A DNA stretch of 64,000 nt. Source: Citreicoccus inhibens. Lineage in GTDB: Bacteria > Myxococcota > Myxococcia > Myxococcales > Myxococcaceae. The DNA lies in contig NZ_JAHNZT010000027.1 in NCBI RefSeq assembly GCF_019039035.1, positions 53,924 to 117,923 on the forward strand. The letters are read 5' to 3'. A program made the position numbers and the translations under genes. The stretch's first letter is position 1. Each line of letters starts with the position of its first letter. The notes beneath the pieces were generated by a model. That model was not told the DNA's origin and did not search any database. It saw only the letters and a list, made by a program, of their open reading frames with translations. Positions 34,784-43,987 of this stretch are shown here, in pieces.

Positions 34784-36436
34784 TTGTCCAAGTGCTTGAA
34801 GTGCGGAGCCACGCTGCCGCCCGAGGGAGATTGCCCCGCCTGCGCCACGACCCTGCGTGACGCGCCCGTGCCGGCTGTCCCCAGCCTGCTCGACCGGGAC
34901 ATCCACATCGACCGCCGCTCGCCGGAGCGCGCCGCGACTCCCAACGCCGTGCCAGCCTTCTCCGACCTCGCGCGCAGCCCGGTGACGCCTCCCGGGATGA
35001 CTCCGGCGGTCCGCCCGTCCGCGCCTCGCGCCGCGCCGCCTCCGCAGGCGCCCGCGCCCCGCGTCGCGGCGCCGCAGCAGCCGCCTGTTCCTCGCGGGGC
35101 CGCGCAGCCGCCCGTTCCGGGAAGCGCTCCAGCCCAACCGCGCATGGCCGCGCCCGCCGCCCCGGGGAGTGTCCCCGCGCAGCCCGCCGCCCCACGCATC
35201 GCCCCGCCCGCGCAGCCGCGCATGGCCGCGACCCATCCCGCCGTTCCCGCGCAGCCCGCCATTCTGGGTGGCGTTCCCGCGCAGCCCGCCGCGCCGCGCA
35301 TGGCCGCTCCGCCACAGCAGCCTGCCATGGCTCGGCCAGCCGCCCCGGTGGCCCCACAGCAGCCGCCAGTGCCGCGCGCCGCCGCCCCCCAGATGACGCC
35401 GCCGGCCCAGGCGCCCATGGTCGCGCCGCGCGCCGTGGCCCCGCCGCCCGCCGTCGCTCCGATGGCCCCCCCGCCCGCCGTCGCGCCGATGGCGGTTCCG
35501 CAGGCCGTCGCTCCGATGGCAGCTCCGCAGGCCGTCGCTCCGATGGCAGCTCCGCAGGCCGTCGCTCCGATGGCCCCGCCTCGGGCTGCCCCCACGGAGA
35601 TGTCGCACGCGCTGCCGGGCGTCGCCGCGCCGCGCATGCCAGCCCCGGACTATGAGCTGCCCCCCGTGGGCTCTCCGCTGACGCCCGCCTACGGGACCCC
35701 GCCGGTGCACCGCGCCTCGGTCCCCGTAGCGCCCGCGCCGACCGAGACGGATCCGCTCTTCCTGGACGTGCTGGGTTCCACGCCAGCCCCGGATCTCTTG
35801 CCGCAGATGGACGACCTCCCCGTGGAGGCCCCCGCGCACATGGAGCCGCCCCACGTGGAGCTGACCCCCGCGCGCATGGAGCCGCCGGCCGTTGCCCGTC
35901 CCCAGGGCCCGCTCCCGGGGGTCGCGCTGAAGCCGCGCACGCCCACGACCCCGGGCGTCGACGAGGTGCACGCCCGGCCGGCCTCCCTGTGGCGCCGGGT
36001 GCTGTCCTTCAGCGTGGACACCGCGGCGATTGGCGCCGTGGCGGCTGCCTACATCACGCTCGCGTCCTCCGTGGCGGGCGTGAAGGCGCCGCACCAGGTG
36101 GGCCTCACCGGACTGGACGCGTTCGTCGCGTGGCTGCGCGCGCTGCACGCCGTGCTGCTGCCGGGCGTCGTGCTGATGCTCGTCCTGGCCACCGTCTACT
36201 GCGCGGTGGCGGCCATCTTGTGGAACGGGCGGACGCTCGGACGGTTGCTGCTCGGGCTTCGGCTGGTGGACACGCACGGCCTGGCCCCCGCGCCGGGGCG
36301 CGCCATCCTCCGTGCGATGCTGGCCAGCCTGTCCTTCTTCCTGTTTCTCGGTGGATTCTGGATGGCGCTGTTCGACCGCCGCGGACAGACGTTGCATGAC
36401 AAGCTGACGTCCACCTTCGTCGTCCAACCGAGCTGA
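34784..36436 (+). CDS. Zinc-ribbon, low-complexity linker and RDD membrane protein
   Basis: A 550-residue protein in three parts. Residues 1-25 form a zinc ribbon (KCLKCGATLPPEGDCPAC). Residues about 50-390 are a Pro/Ala/Met linker, including five 9-residue repeats of the AVAPMA type encoded by a 27-bp tandem repeat. Residues about 395-545 are an RDD membrane domain (SLWRRVLSFSVDTAAIGA, GRTLGRLLLGLRLVD, FDRRGQTLHDKLTSTFVV). RDD proteins are multi-pass and mostly of unknown function, some being transport-related. The TTG at 34784 follows GGGAGG. The cytoplasmic ribbon probably recruits partners to the membrane. Confidence 0.8.
   Translation: MSKCLKCGATLPPEGDCPACATTLRDAPVPAVPSLLDRDIHIDRRSPERAATPNAVPAFSDLARSPVTPPGMTPAVRPSAPRAAPPPQAPAPRVAAPQQPPVPRGAAQPPVPGSAPAQPRMAAPAAPGSVPAQPAAPRIAPPAQPRMAATHPAVPAQPAILGGVPAQPAAPRMAAPPQQPAMARPAAPVAPQQPPVPRAAAPQMTPPAQAPMVAPRAVAPPPAVAPMAPPPAVAPMAVPQAVAPMAAPQAVAPMAAPQAVAPMAPPRAAPTEMSHALPGVAAPRMPAPDYELPPVGSPLTPAYGTPPVHRASVPVAPAPTETDPLFLDVLGSTPAPDLLPQMDDLPVEAPAHMEPPHVELTPARMEPPAVARPQGPLPGVALKPRTPTTPGVDEVHARPASLWRRVLSFSVDTAAIGAVAAAYITLASSVAGVKAPHQVGLTGLDAFVAWLRALHAVLLPGVVLMLVLATVYCAVAAILWNGRTLGRLLLGLRLVDTHGLAPAPGRAILRAMLASLSFFLFLGGFWMALFDRRGQTLHDKLTSTFVVQPS
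35450..35584. repeat. 27-bp tandem repeat, five copies, in RDD gene linker
   Basis: Five contiguous 27-bp units starting at 35450, 35477, 35504, 35531 and 35558, encoding repeats such as PQAVAPMAA. Units 3-5 are nearly identical, which suggests recent expansion; copy number may vary between strains. Confidence 0.85.
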
Positions 36437-36502
36437 GCAACGACTCGCTGAGTAACGACTCATTGTTCCTTGCGGCCGCGGCCGTAAGATGCCGCGCCCT
36501 TC

Positions 36503-39500
36503 ATGCCAGCCCGCCTCGCCCAGCTTCTCGTCTCGCGCACCCTGCTCACCCAAGAGAAGGCCGGGGAGGTCTTGCGTCAGCAGCAGACGCAAGGGGACCA
36601 CGTCGACACGGCGCTGCTGGAGCGCGGGCTCGGTGAGCAGGATGTGCTCGCGTTGCTCGGTGAGGTCTCCGGCGTCAAGCCAGTGAACCTGATCGACTTC
36701 GAGCCGAACCCGGACGTCGCGTCCTTCATCCCGCCGAAGATCGCCGAGCGGCTGTGCGTGGTGCCTCTGTCATTGGATGGCAACACGCTGCACGTCGCGT
36801 GTGGATATCCGGTGCCGAAGAAGGAGCTGGAGGAAGTCGGGTTCCTGCTCGGCAAGCCGCTGGAGCTGTGGGTCGCCATCGAGCTGCGCGTTCGAGAGTG
36901 GATCTCGATCATCTACCGGCAGCCGCTCGCGCCTCGGTTCTCGCAGCTCTCCGCGATGTTGGATCCGGAGCGGCAGGCCACGCCGCCCCCGCCTCCGCCC
37001 GAGGCGCACGAGGACTCGCTCACCGAGGACATGGTGGAGCAGTTGGCGCGCTCGGTGGCGCAGGAGCCCGCCCCCACCGAGGCTCGCCCCGCGCCCGCCG
37101 CCGTGCCACCGCCCGCGTTCGTGCGCGAGCCGCTGCGCCTCAACAGCCCGCCGCCTCCGCCGCCCGAGGCCACCACGGTGCCTCCGCCCGCCTTCGTGCG
37201 AGCGCCGCTCCGGCTGAACATGCCGAGCGACGCGGCTCCCGCGAAGCCGGCGACCGCGCCCGCCAGTGGGACGGCGCCATCGCAGCCCGCGCGTGCACAG
37301 CAGGGCACGGCCGCGTCGCACGGTTCGGCGCCCGCTCAGCAGGCGCCGCAGGGCAAGATGCCCTCGCAGCAAGTGACCGCGCCCGGGGCTTCGTCCGCGC
37401 ACGCGCAGGGAAGCCCCGCGTCTCACGGGGCTGCGTCCGCACAGGGCGCGGCTGCGCCTCACGGTGTCGCCTCCACGCAGGGTGCGACGGCCTCGGCACC
37501 TGGGGCCACGTCCGCGCAGGCATCGCACGGCGCGGGGGCCTCGCAGCAGGGCGCCGCGCACGGCACCGCCTCCGCGCAGGGCGCAGCGGCTTCGCAGCAG
37601 GGCGCCGCGCACGGGACGTCGTCCACGCAGGCGCAGAACGCCGCAGCCGCACAGGCGAGGGCGCCGCAGGGCGCTTCGTCCACACAGGCTCAGTCGGGCG
37701 CACCACAGGGCAGCGGCGCACCGAGCGGGACGTCGTCCGCCTCGCCTGCGCACCAGCCCCCGCCGCCGAGTGGAACCACGGTGGTGTCTCCACAGGGCAC
37801 GCCCTCGGCGCAGGGGAGCCGGCCTCTCGCGCCGCCCCAGGCTCCGCGCCCCGCGGCGCCCCCGCAGGTGTGGCCTCCGTCGCCGCCGCCCACCAGTCCT
37901 CCGACGATGCGCTTCGCGGCCATCCCGACGCCCGGTCGCAACGAGCCGCCCGCGCCTCCGCCGCGCACCGAGCCGTCGTTCCTCGTCTTCAGCAACCCTT
38001 CCGTCCCCAAGCCCGCGCGCGGTCCCGAGGCCGCCGCTCGCCCCGCCGCGCAGCCGCCCTCTGGACAAGATGTCCCGGACTGGACGCTGGCGCAGGCACG
38101 CGCCGCGCTGAAGGATGCCTCCAAGGACCGCGACAAGTTGATGGACGTCGCGCTGCGCTTTGGCCGCCGCACGTTCGACTACGTGTCCGCCTTCGCCGTC
38201 ATGCGCGGCGCGGGCGTGGGCTGGGATGCACGGGGTGAGGGCATGCTCGGCGAGCCGCTCCACCAGGTGTCCATCCCGCTCGACGCGAGCAGCGTCTTCC
38301 GCACCGTGGCCGTCACCCGCGGCAGCTACGCGGGCCCCCTGCCCCCGGACGCGCTCACCAAGCACTACCTGGAGCTGTTCGGCCGTCAGGCGCCGCGCAC
38401 CGTGTTCCTGTACCCGGTCGAGGTGAAGGGCCGCCTGGTGGCCATCCTCTACGGAGACTGCGGGCAGAAGCCCATCAGCCAGCGCCGCCTGTCCGACTAC
38501 ATCCTGTTCTGCCAGGACCTGCCCGCCGCCTTCCAGGAGCTCATCCTCTTCCGCAAGCAGCGCGTGTCCGAGCTGCGAGGCAACGAGCCCACCGACTTCG
38601 CCATCGACGAGGACGTGCCGCCCGGCGCGAGCCTCCAGCCCACCCCCGCGCCCGCCATGGCGGCCGGCCTGGGCTGGAGCCCGTTCTTCGGACGCGGCGC
38701 CGCGGGCAACCTGGGACGCGCCGCCACCGTGCCGCCTCGGGTGATGTCGCAAGAGGAGCGCCCACCTCCGGACTTCACGCCGCTGCTCCGTCGCCTCACC
38801 GGCCCGGACGCCGCCCAGCGCTCCAGCGCGATGGCGGAGCTGGCGCGCTCGCCCGAGGCCAGCGCCCGCGTGCTGGCCCAGCACTTCCCCGGCCCCACCG
38901 CGTGGAGCCGGCTCCCCGTGGTCGATCTCCCCGAGGCCGACGAGCTGGGCCCCATCCCGGGCGCCCTCTCCCGCCTGGGCCGCTCGGCCGCGCAGGCCCT
39001 GTCGCCGCTGCTGGACTCGAACGACGCGGACACGCGCTACTTCGCGCTGCTCACCGCGGGCAGCCTGCCCTTCGTCGAGCTGGTGGATGGCGTGCTGCGC
39101 GGCCTGTTCGACCTGGAGCCGGACATCTCCAGCGCCGCGCGCGTGGCCGCCGCCGCGCTCAAGCACCTGCCGCGGCTGGACGTGGCCCTGCGCGACCTGC
39201 GCCAGGAGCTGACGAATCGAGATCCGCTGCGCCGCTCCCTGGCCGCGCGCGCGCTGGGCGCCCTGCACGACCGCGAGTCCATCGAGGGCCTCATCAACCT
39301 CACGGGCAGCGACGACGCCATGTGCGCCCAGGCCGCCGCCGAGGCCCTGCGCGAGGTGACGCGCGCCACGCTCGGCCTCCAGCCGCGTCAGTGGACCGCG
39401 TGGTGGGCGGAGAACCGCAGCCGTCGCCGCGCGGACTGGCTCGTCGCGGCGCTGCGCCACCGCGAGCTGGACGTGCGCCTCGCCGCCATCGAGGAACTGA

Positions 39501-39628
39501 GCCGCGCGCTCAACGACACGCTGGGCTTCTACGCGGACTCGCCCGAGGCCGAGCGCGAGCAGGCCGTGCGTCGCTGGGAAGCCGCCGCCGTGGACCTGGC
39601 CAACGCCCGCCGCCTGGGAATGCTCTGA
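36503..39628 (+). CDS. MshEN/GspE_N-type protein with GAF-like and HEAT-like regions
   Basis: A 1,041-residue multidomain protein. Residues 1-150 match the N-terminal domain of type II/IV secretion ATPases (GspE_N/MshEN): MPARLAQLLVSRTLLTQEKAG, then VDTALLERGLGEQDVLALLGEVSGVKPVNLIDF. MshEN domains can bind c-di-GMP; here the usual RLGxxL reads RLAQLL, so binding is uncertain. Residues about 160-520 are a Ser/Ala/Gln/Gly low-complexity linker with a partial 51-bp duplication (37541 and 37592). About 527-690 is GAF-like (FDYVSAFAVMRGAG, VAILYGD). About 754-1041 is HEAT-like (ALRDLRQEL, RRSLAARALGALHD). No ATPase Walker motif exists. It starts an operon with the kinase and regulator genes and may sense or relay a signal. 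Confidence 0.75.
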   Translation: MPARLAQLLVSRTLLTQEKAGEVLRQQQTQGDHVDTALLERGLGEQDVLALLGEVSGVKPVNLIDFEPNPDVASFIPPKIAERLCVVPLSLDGNTLHVACGYPVPKKELEEVGFLLGKPLELWVAIELRVREWISIIYRQPLAPRFSQLSAMLDPERQATPPPPPPEAHEDSLTEDMVEQLARSVAQEPAPTEARPAPAAVPPPAFVREPLRLNSPPPPPPEATTVPPPAFVRAPLRLNMPSDAAPAKPATAPASGTAPSQPARAQQGTAASHGSAPAQQAPQGKMPSQQVTAPGASSAHAQGSPASHGAASAQGAAAPHGVASTQGATASAPGATSAQASHGAGASQQGAAHGTASAQGAAASQQGAAHGTSSTQAQNAAAAQARAPQGASSTQAQSGAPQGSGAPSGTSSASPAHQPPPPSGTTVVSPQGTPSAQGSRPLAPPQAPRPAAPPQVWPPSPPPTSPPTMRFAAIPTPGRNEPPAPPPRTEPSFLVFSNPSVPKPARGPEAAARPAAQPPSGQDVPDWTLAQARAALKDASKDRDKLMDVALRFGRRTFDYVSAFAVMRGAGVGWDARGEGMLGEPLHQVSIPLDASSVFRTVAVTRGSYAGPLPPDALTKHYLELFGRQAPRTVFLYPVEVKGRLVAILYGDCGQKPISQRRLSDYILFCQDLPAAFQELILFRKQRVSELRGNEPTDFAIDEDVPPGASLQPTPAPAMAAGLGWSPFFGRGAAGNLGRAATVPPRVMSQEERPPPDFTPLLRRLTGPDAAQRSSAMAELARSPEASARVLAQHFPGPTAWSRLPVVDLPEADELGPIPGALSRLGRSAAQALSPLLDSNDADTRYFALLTAGSLPFVELVDGVLRGLFDLEPDISSAARVAAAALKHLPRLDVALRDLRQELTNRDPLRRSLAARALGALHDRESIEGLINLTGSDDAMCAQAAAEALREVTRATLGLQPRQWTAWWAENRSRRRADWLVAALRHRELDVRLAAIEELSRALNDTLGFYADSPEAEREQAVRRWEAAAVDLANARRLGML

Positions 39629-39650
39629 CCCAAGGAGCCGTCCGCACGCC

Positions 39651-41180
39651 ATGACGAGCGCGATGTGGCTCAGTCTCGTGGCGTGCGCGGGGCTGGTCGC
39701 TCTCGCGGGGCTCTCGCTCGCGCGCGTGGGGCGCGGCGTCCTGGCGCTCCCGCTGTCGCTGTTGTGCATCTGCCTGTCGACGTGGGACTTCGCGTCCTTC
39801 GCGCTGGTGCGCTCGGGGGAGTCCGACTGGCGGCTGGTGGGCGCGCTCGCCGCGCTGATGATGTTGCCCAGCGCGCTGCACTTCATCCTCGCCTTCGTGG
39901 GGCGCCGCAAGCGCTCGGCCTGGGCGATGTACGGCGCCTACGCGGTGATGGGCTCCGTCGGCTTCGCGCTGCTGGCGAGCCCGAGCACTCCGGCCCTGGC
40001 CGTGTGGCGCACGCCGGCCCGCCTGGCCTTGCTGATGGGTGCGCTGGCTCTGCCGGTGCTCGCCGCCGGCTTCTGGTTGCTGGGCGCGCACCTGCTCCGC
40101 GCGAGACAAGCCGAGGAGCGGGCTCGCGCGGGGCTCGTGCTGTTGGGGCTCGCGCTGACCGTGGCGCTGCTGCTCACGGACTTCGCGGCGGACGTGGGCC
40201 TGAGCATCCCGAGGCTGGGCAGCCTGGGCACGCTGTTGGGCCTGCCCGTGATGGCCACGGTGGCGCTGCGCTTCCGACTCTTCGGTGAGGACCAGGGCGC
40301 GAGTGGCGCGCTGTCCGCGGGCGTGCTGGCGCTGTCGGGCGTGCTCGCCTACCTCGCGGTCTTCTGGCTGTTCGCGGGCCAAGCGGGCCCGCTGGTCATC
40401 GGCACCACCACCATCACCTTCGCGATGCTCGCGGCGGCCCGTCGCGGAGTCACCGCCTTCGTCACCCAGCGGGAGCGACTGGAGCGGCTGGCCACGCTCG
40501 GGCGCTTCTCCGCGCAGATGGCGCACGACCTGCGCAACCCCATCGCCGCGATGAAGGGCGCCGCGCAGTACCTCAAGGAGGAGCACGCGCGCGGCCAACC
40601 CTGGGATGCGCACGGCGACTTCCTGGACCTGTTGCTGGAGCAGGTGGAGCGGCTCGACGGCGTGGTGGGCACCTACCAGCGACTGGCGCGCGTGGAGCCG
40701 CTCATGCGCCCCCTGGACCTTCACCGGCTGGTGGACAGCGTGCTGTCCCTCCAGGCCTTCGCCAACCCCGGGAAGGTGGCGCTGGTGCGCGCCCTGGCCC
40801 CGACGCTGCCGGCGCTCGTGGGAGACGAGGACCTGCTGACCCACGCGCTGGAGAACCTGGTGCGCAACGCGTTCGAGGCGATGCCCTCGGGCGGCACCCT
40901 CACCGTGCGCACCACGGAGGATGGGGGCGGCGTGACGCTCGCGGTGGAGGACACCGGCGAGGGCATGGACGCCCGCACGCGCGAGCGGGCCTTCGACGAG
41001 TTCTACACCACCAAGGCCTCGGGCAGCGGCCTGGGGCTCGCCTTCGTGCGGCGCGTGGTGGAGGCGCACGGCGGCTCGGTGGCGCTGACGAGCAACGAGG
41101 GGCGTGGCACGATTCTCCGCCTTCACCTGCCGACGGCATCCGCGTCACCGGCCCGGCAGCCCCACGGAGAAGCCGCGTGA
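39651..41180 (+). CDS. Sensor histidine kinase
   Basis: A 509-residue membrane kinase. Residues about 1-270 form a multi-pass sensor with some eight hydrophobic helices (starting MTSAMWLSLVACAGLVALAGL). The H-box AHDLRNPIAAMKG has the phosphorylated His292. The N-box ENLVRNAFEAMPSGG and G-box SGLGLAFVRRVVEAHGG define the HATPase domain. It overlaps the response regulator gene by four bases (GTGA), so the two are cognate partners. It lies 22 bases after the MshEN-domain gene. The input signal is unknown. Confidence 0.92.
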   Translation: MTSAMWLSLVACAGLVALAGLSLARVGRGVLALPLSLLCICLSTWDFASFALVRSGESDWRLVGALAALMMLPSALHFILAFVGRRKRSAWAMYGAYAVMGSVGFALLASPSTPALAVWRTPARLALLMGALALPVLAAGFWLLGAHLLRARQAEERARAGLVLLGLALTVALLLTDFAADVGLSIPRLGSLGTLLGLPVMATVALRFRLFGEDQGASGALSAGVLALSGVLAYLAVFWLFAGQAGPLVIGTTTITFAMLAAARRGVTAFVTQRERLERLATLGRFSAQMAHDLRNPIAAMKGAAQYLKEEHARGQPWDAHGDFLDLLLEQVERLDGVVGTYQRLARVEPLMRPLDLHRLVDSVLSLQAFANPGKVALVRALAPTLPALVGDEDLLTHALENLVRNAFEAMPSGGTLTVRTTEDGGGVTLAVEDTGEGMDARTRERAFDEFYTTKASGSGLGLAFVRRVVEAHGGSVALTSNEGRGTILRLHLPTASASPARQPHGEAA

Positions 41181-42562
41181 ACGAGCCGTTGAAGGGCCAG
41201 GTCCTGCTGGTGGATGACGACGCGGCCGTGGCCAAGGTGCTGGGCGCGCTGCTCGCGCAGGCCGGCCTGACGCCGCACGTGGTGATGAGCGCGGCCGAGG
41301 CGCTGACGTGCCTGGCGCGCCGCCCCATCGACGTGGTCATCAGCGACGTGCGCATGCCGGGCATGAACGGCATGGAGCTGCTCACCGAGGTGGCGAAGGG
41401 CTGGCCGGAGGTGCCCGTCATCCTGCTGACCGCGCACGGCACGGTGCCGCTGGCCGTGGAGGCGATGCGAGCCGGCGCCGCGGACTTCATGCTGAAGCCG
41501 TTCGACCGGGAGGAGATTCTCTTCACGGTGCGCAAGGCGCTCGTGGGCGCGTACAGCGAGGCCCCGCGCGCGCCGCTGAAGTCGCGGAGCGCGTTCGTCG
41601 GTCAGGGCCCGGCGCTGTCTCAAGCCCTGGCGCTGCTGGCGAAGGCGGCCACGGGCACCGCCACGGTGCTGGTGCGCGGCGAGTCCGGCACGGGCAAGGA
41701 GCTGGCCGCGCGCGCCGTCCACGAGAACAGCCCGCGACGCGAGGGCCCGTTCGTGAAGCTGCACTGCGCGGCCTTGCCGGACACGCTGCTGGAGAGCGAG
41801 CTGTTCGGCTACGAGAAGGGGGCCTTCACCGGCGCCGCCACGCGCAAGCCGGGCCGCGTGGAGCTGGCCCACGGGGGCACCCTCTTCCTCGACGAGATTG
41901 GCGACATCTCCCCCGCCGTGCAGGTGAAGCTGCTGCGCGTGCTCCAGGAGCGCGAGTTCGAGCGACTCGGCGGAACGCAGACGGTGAAGGTCGACGTGCG
42001 CTTCGTGGCGGCCACGCACCGACCGCTCGAGGAGATGGTGCGGCGCGGAGAGTTCCGCGAGGACCTCTTCTATCGCCTCAACGTGGTGCCGGTGTGGCTG
42101 CCGCCCCTGCGCGAGCGCCCCGAGGACCTGGAGGCGCTCGCCCTGCACTTCCTGGAGGTGCACGCGAAGGCCAACGGACGCCCGCCCTTCACGCTCACGC
42201 CGGAGGGGCTGGCCGCACTCCAGGCCCAGCCGTGGCCCGGCAACGTGCGGCAGCTCCAGAACTTCATGGAGCGCCTCGTGGTGCTCTCGGATGGCCCCCA
42301 GCTCACCGGCGCGGACGTGGCGCGCGAGCTGGGACGACAGCCCGGCCTCACCCTCATGCCCGTCGCGCCTTCGCCCGCGGTGGAGGCAGCTTCTGGCAAC
42401 GCCGAAGCGGGCACGCTGGAGTCGCGGCGCAAGGACACCGAGCGGCACGCCATGGAGGACGCGCTCAAGCGCGCGGGAGACAACCGCACGCTGGCGGCGC
42501 GCCTGCTCGGCATCAGCCGGCGCACGCTCTACAACAAGTTGGAGGAGCACGGCCTGATGTGA
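41177..42562 (+). CDS. NtrC-type sigma-54-dependent response regulator
   Basis: A 461-residue enhancer-binding protein activating sigma-54 promoters. The receiver domain has the phospho-acceptor Asp57 in [11 protein letters not shown] and ends with the K of MLKPFD. The AAA+ domain carries Walker A GESGTGKE at 168-175, GAFTGA at 215-220, and [22 protein letters not shown] as Walker B region. A Fis-type helix-turn-helix closes the protein ([21 protein letters not shown]). It is the cognate partner of the overlapping histidine kinase. Myxobacteria are rich in such regulators, which control development and motility; the target here is unknown. Confidence 0.95.
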   Translation: MNEPLKGQVLLVDDDAAVAKVLGALLAQAGLTPHVVMSAAEALTCLARRPIDVVISDVRMPGMNGMELLTEVAKGWPEVPVILLTAHGTVPLAVEAMRAGAADFMLKPFDREEILFTVRKALVGAYSEAPRAPLKSRSAFVGQGPALSQALALLAKAATGTATVLVRGESGTGKELAARAVHENSPRREGPFVKLHCAALPDTLLESELFGYEKGAFTGAATRKPGRVELAHGGTLFLDEIGDISPAVQVKLLRVLQEREFERLGGTQTVKVDVRFVAATHRPLEEMVRRGEFREDLFYRLNVVPVWLPPLRERPEDLEALALHFLEVHAKANGRPPFTLTPEGLAALQAQPWPGNVRQLQNFMERLVVLSDGPQLTGADVARELGRQPGLTLMPVAPSPAVEAASGNAEAGTLESRRKDTERHAMEDALKRAGDNRTLAARLLGISRRTLYNKLEEHGLM

Positions 42563-42571
42563 CGGCGGGCG

Positions 42572-43936
42572 CTACGCGCACGCGGCATCGAGCGCATCCA
42601 GCTCCGCGTCGAAGGCGGCGAGGAGCGACGCGGGCTCAGGCACGCGCGACGCATCCGCCGCCACGCCCACCGTCACCTGCCCCGCATAGCTGAAGAGGCT
42701 CACGCCCAGCCCCACGTGGCCCGCCTGCGGCACCCAGAACGTCAGGCCCTCCAAGCGGGTGCCCGCCAGCGACACGGGCGCCTTGGGGCCGGGCACGTTG
42801 GTGGCCACCAGCGAGGCCTTCGTCCCCATGACGTCCACCACCCACCGCTCCACCGCGGCCGGCGTGTGCCCGAGGAACTCCAGCGCGCCGAAGGTGAGCA
42901 CCGCCTCGGGAGACCGCTTCAGCGCCTCCATGCGACGCGCCAGCTCGCGCACCCGCCGCCGAGGCTCCTCGATATGCACGGGCAAGCGCAGGAAGACGAC
43001 GCCGAAGCGATTGCCGAGCGCGCGGGGCACGGGCTCATCCAAGGGCCGCAGGTTCACCGGCACCAGCACGTGCACGTCCTCGGCGGGGGCGTCGCGCGAC
43101 TCCAGGTAGCGCCGCACCGCGCCCGCGAGCGCCGCCAGGAGCACATCGTTCACCGTGCCCTCCAGCGCGCGCCCCAGCGCCTTCACCCGAGCCAACGGGA
43201 TGGGCGTGGACCACGCGGCGCGCTTCTCCTGGCCCAGCGGTCCCCGCAGCGGCGACGGAGGATCCGCCGGCATCACCAGGAGCTTGCCCAGCGCCGCGGC
43301 GCCCAGCGCGCCCTCGCGCATCAGGTCTCCGGCGAGGATGGGCTCCTGCACCAGCTGCACGCCCTTGCGCAGCGCCGCGCGCGCCGTCCCCGCCACGCTC
43401 ATCGCGCCGAGCGCCAGCCGCATCCACCCCGGCGTCTCCACGCGCCGGGGCTCCGGGACAGGCACCTCCACCTCGGCGCCATCCGTGAGCGACAGCAGCA
43501 CCCGCGCCAGCGCGATGCCGTCCGCCATGCAGTGGTGCAGCCGGGCCAGCAGCACATCGCCGCCGTTCGCGCCCTCCACCACGTGCAGGTGCCACAGCGG
43601 CCGAGAGCGCTCCAGCGGCACGCTCATCCAGTGCCCCACCAGCGCCTCCAGCGCGGCCCGGTCACCCGGCGCGGCCACCTCCACGGACGTCACATGGGCG
43701 TCCAGGTCCAGGTCCTCCACATCCACCCAGTGCGGCGCGCCGGGGCGCCCGGTCTCCACGCGCTGGCGGAAGCGCGGGTAGCGCTCGACCAGCCGCTCGC
43801 GCACGACGTCCCGCAGGCGCTGCCGGTCCAGGCGTCCCTCGAACCAGAGCACCGCGGTGATCATCATCAGGTTGGCGGGCTCCTCCATCTGGAGCCACGC
43901 CGCGTCCGCGCTCGCCATCCGCTCTCGGGCCGACAT
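42572..43936 (-). CDS. Wax ester synthase/diacylglycerol acyltransferase family
   Basis: A 454-residue WS/DGAT enzyme that makes wax esters or triacylglycerol from acyl-CoA. The catalytic motif HHCMADG is complete (His134, His135, Asp139, Gly140), preceded by PLWHLHVV and followed in the C-terminal half by the family's VPVNLRP, NRFGVVFL and NVPGPKAPVSLAG blocks. The ATG at 43936 (MSARERMASADAAWLQMEEP) matches the usual start; a longer frame to 43972 has no support. It ends ten bases from the convergent regulator gene and lies 51 bases after a methyltransferase gene on the same strand, so a two-gene operon is likely. Storage lipid bodies are a known feature of myxobacteria. Confidence 0.92.
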   Translation of the reverse strand: MSARERMASADAAWLQMEEPANLMMITAVLWFEGRLDRQRLRDVVRERLVERYPRFRQRVETGRPGAPHWVDVEDLDLDAHVTSVEVAAPGDRAALEALVGHWMSVPLERSRPLWHLHVVEGANGGDVLLARLHHCMADGIALARVLLSLTDGAEVEVPVPEPRRVETPGWMRLALGAMSVAGTARAALRKGVQLVQEPILAGDLMREGALGAAALGKLLVMPADPPSPLRGPLGQEKRAAWSTPIPLARVKALGRALEGTVNDVLLAALAGAVRRYLESRDAPAEDVHVLVPVNLRPLDEPVPRALGNRFGVVFLRLPVHIEEPRRRVRELARRMEALKRSPEAVLTFGALEFLGHTPAAVERWVVDVMGTKASLVATNVPGPKAPVSLAGTRLEGLTFWVPQAGHVGLGVSLFSYAGQVTVGVAADASRVPEPASLLAAFDAELDALDAACA

Positions 43937-43987
43937 GGCGCCGTTCTCGCCCGCAACCGGCCCGCGGAGCAAGGTCCGCGCAATCGT

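Noticed and set aside
36770..39910. A 1,046-codon minus-strand frame opposite the MshEN-domain gene
   Set aside because: It is Arg/Gly-rich noise opposite the low-complexity linker; no motifs or ribosome site.
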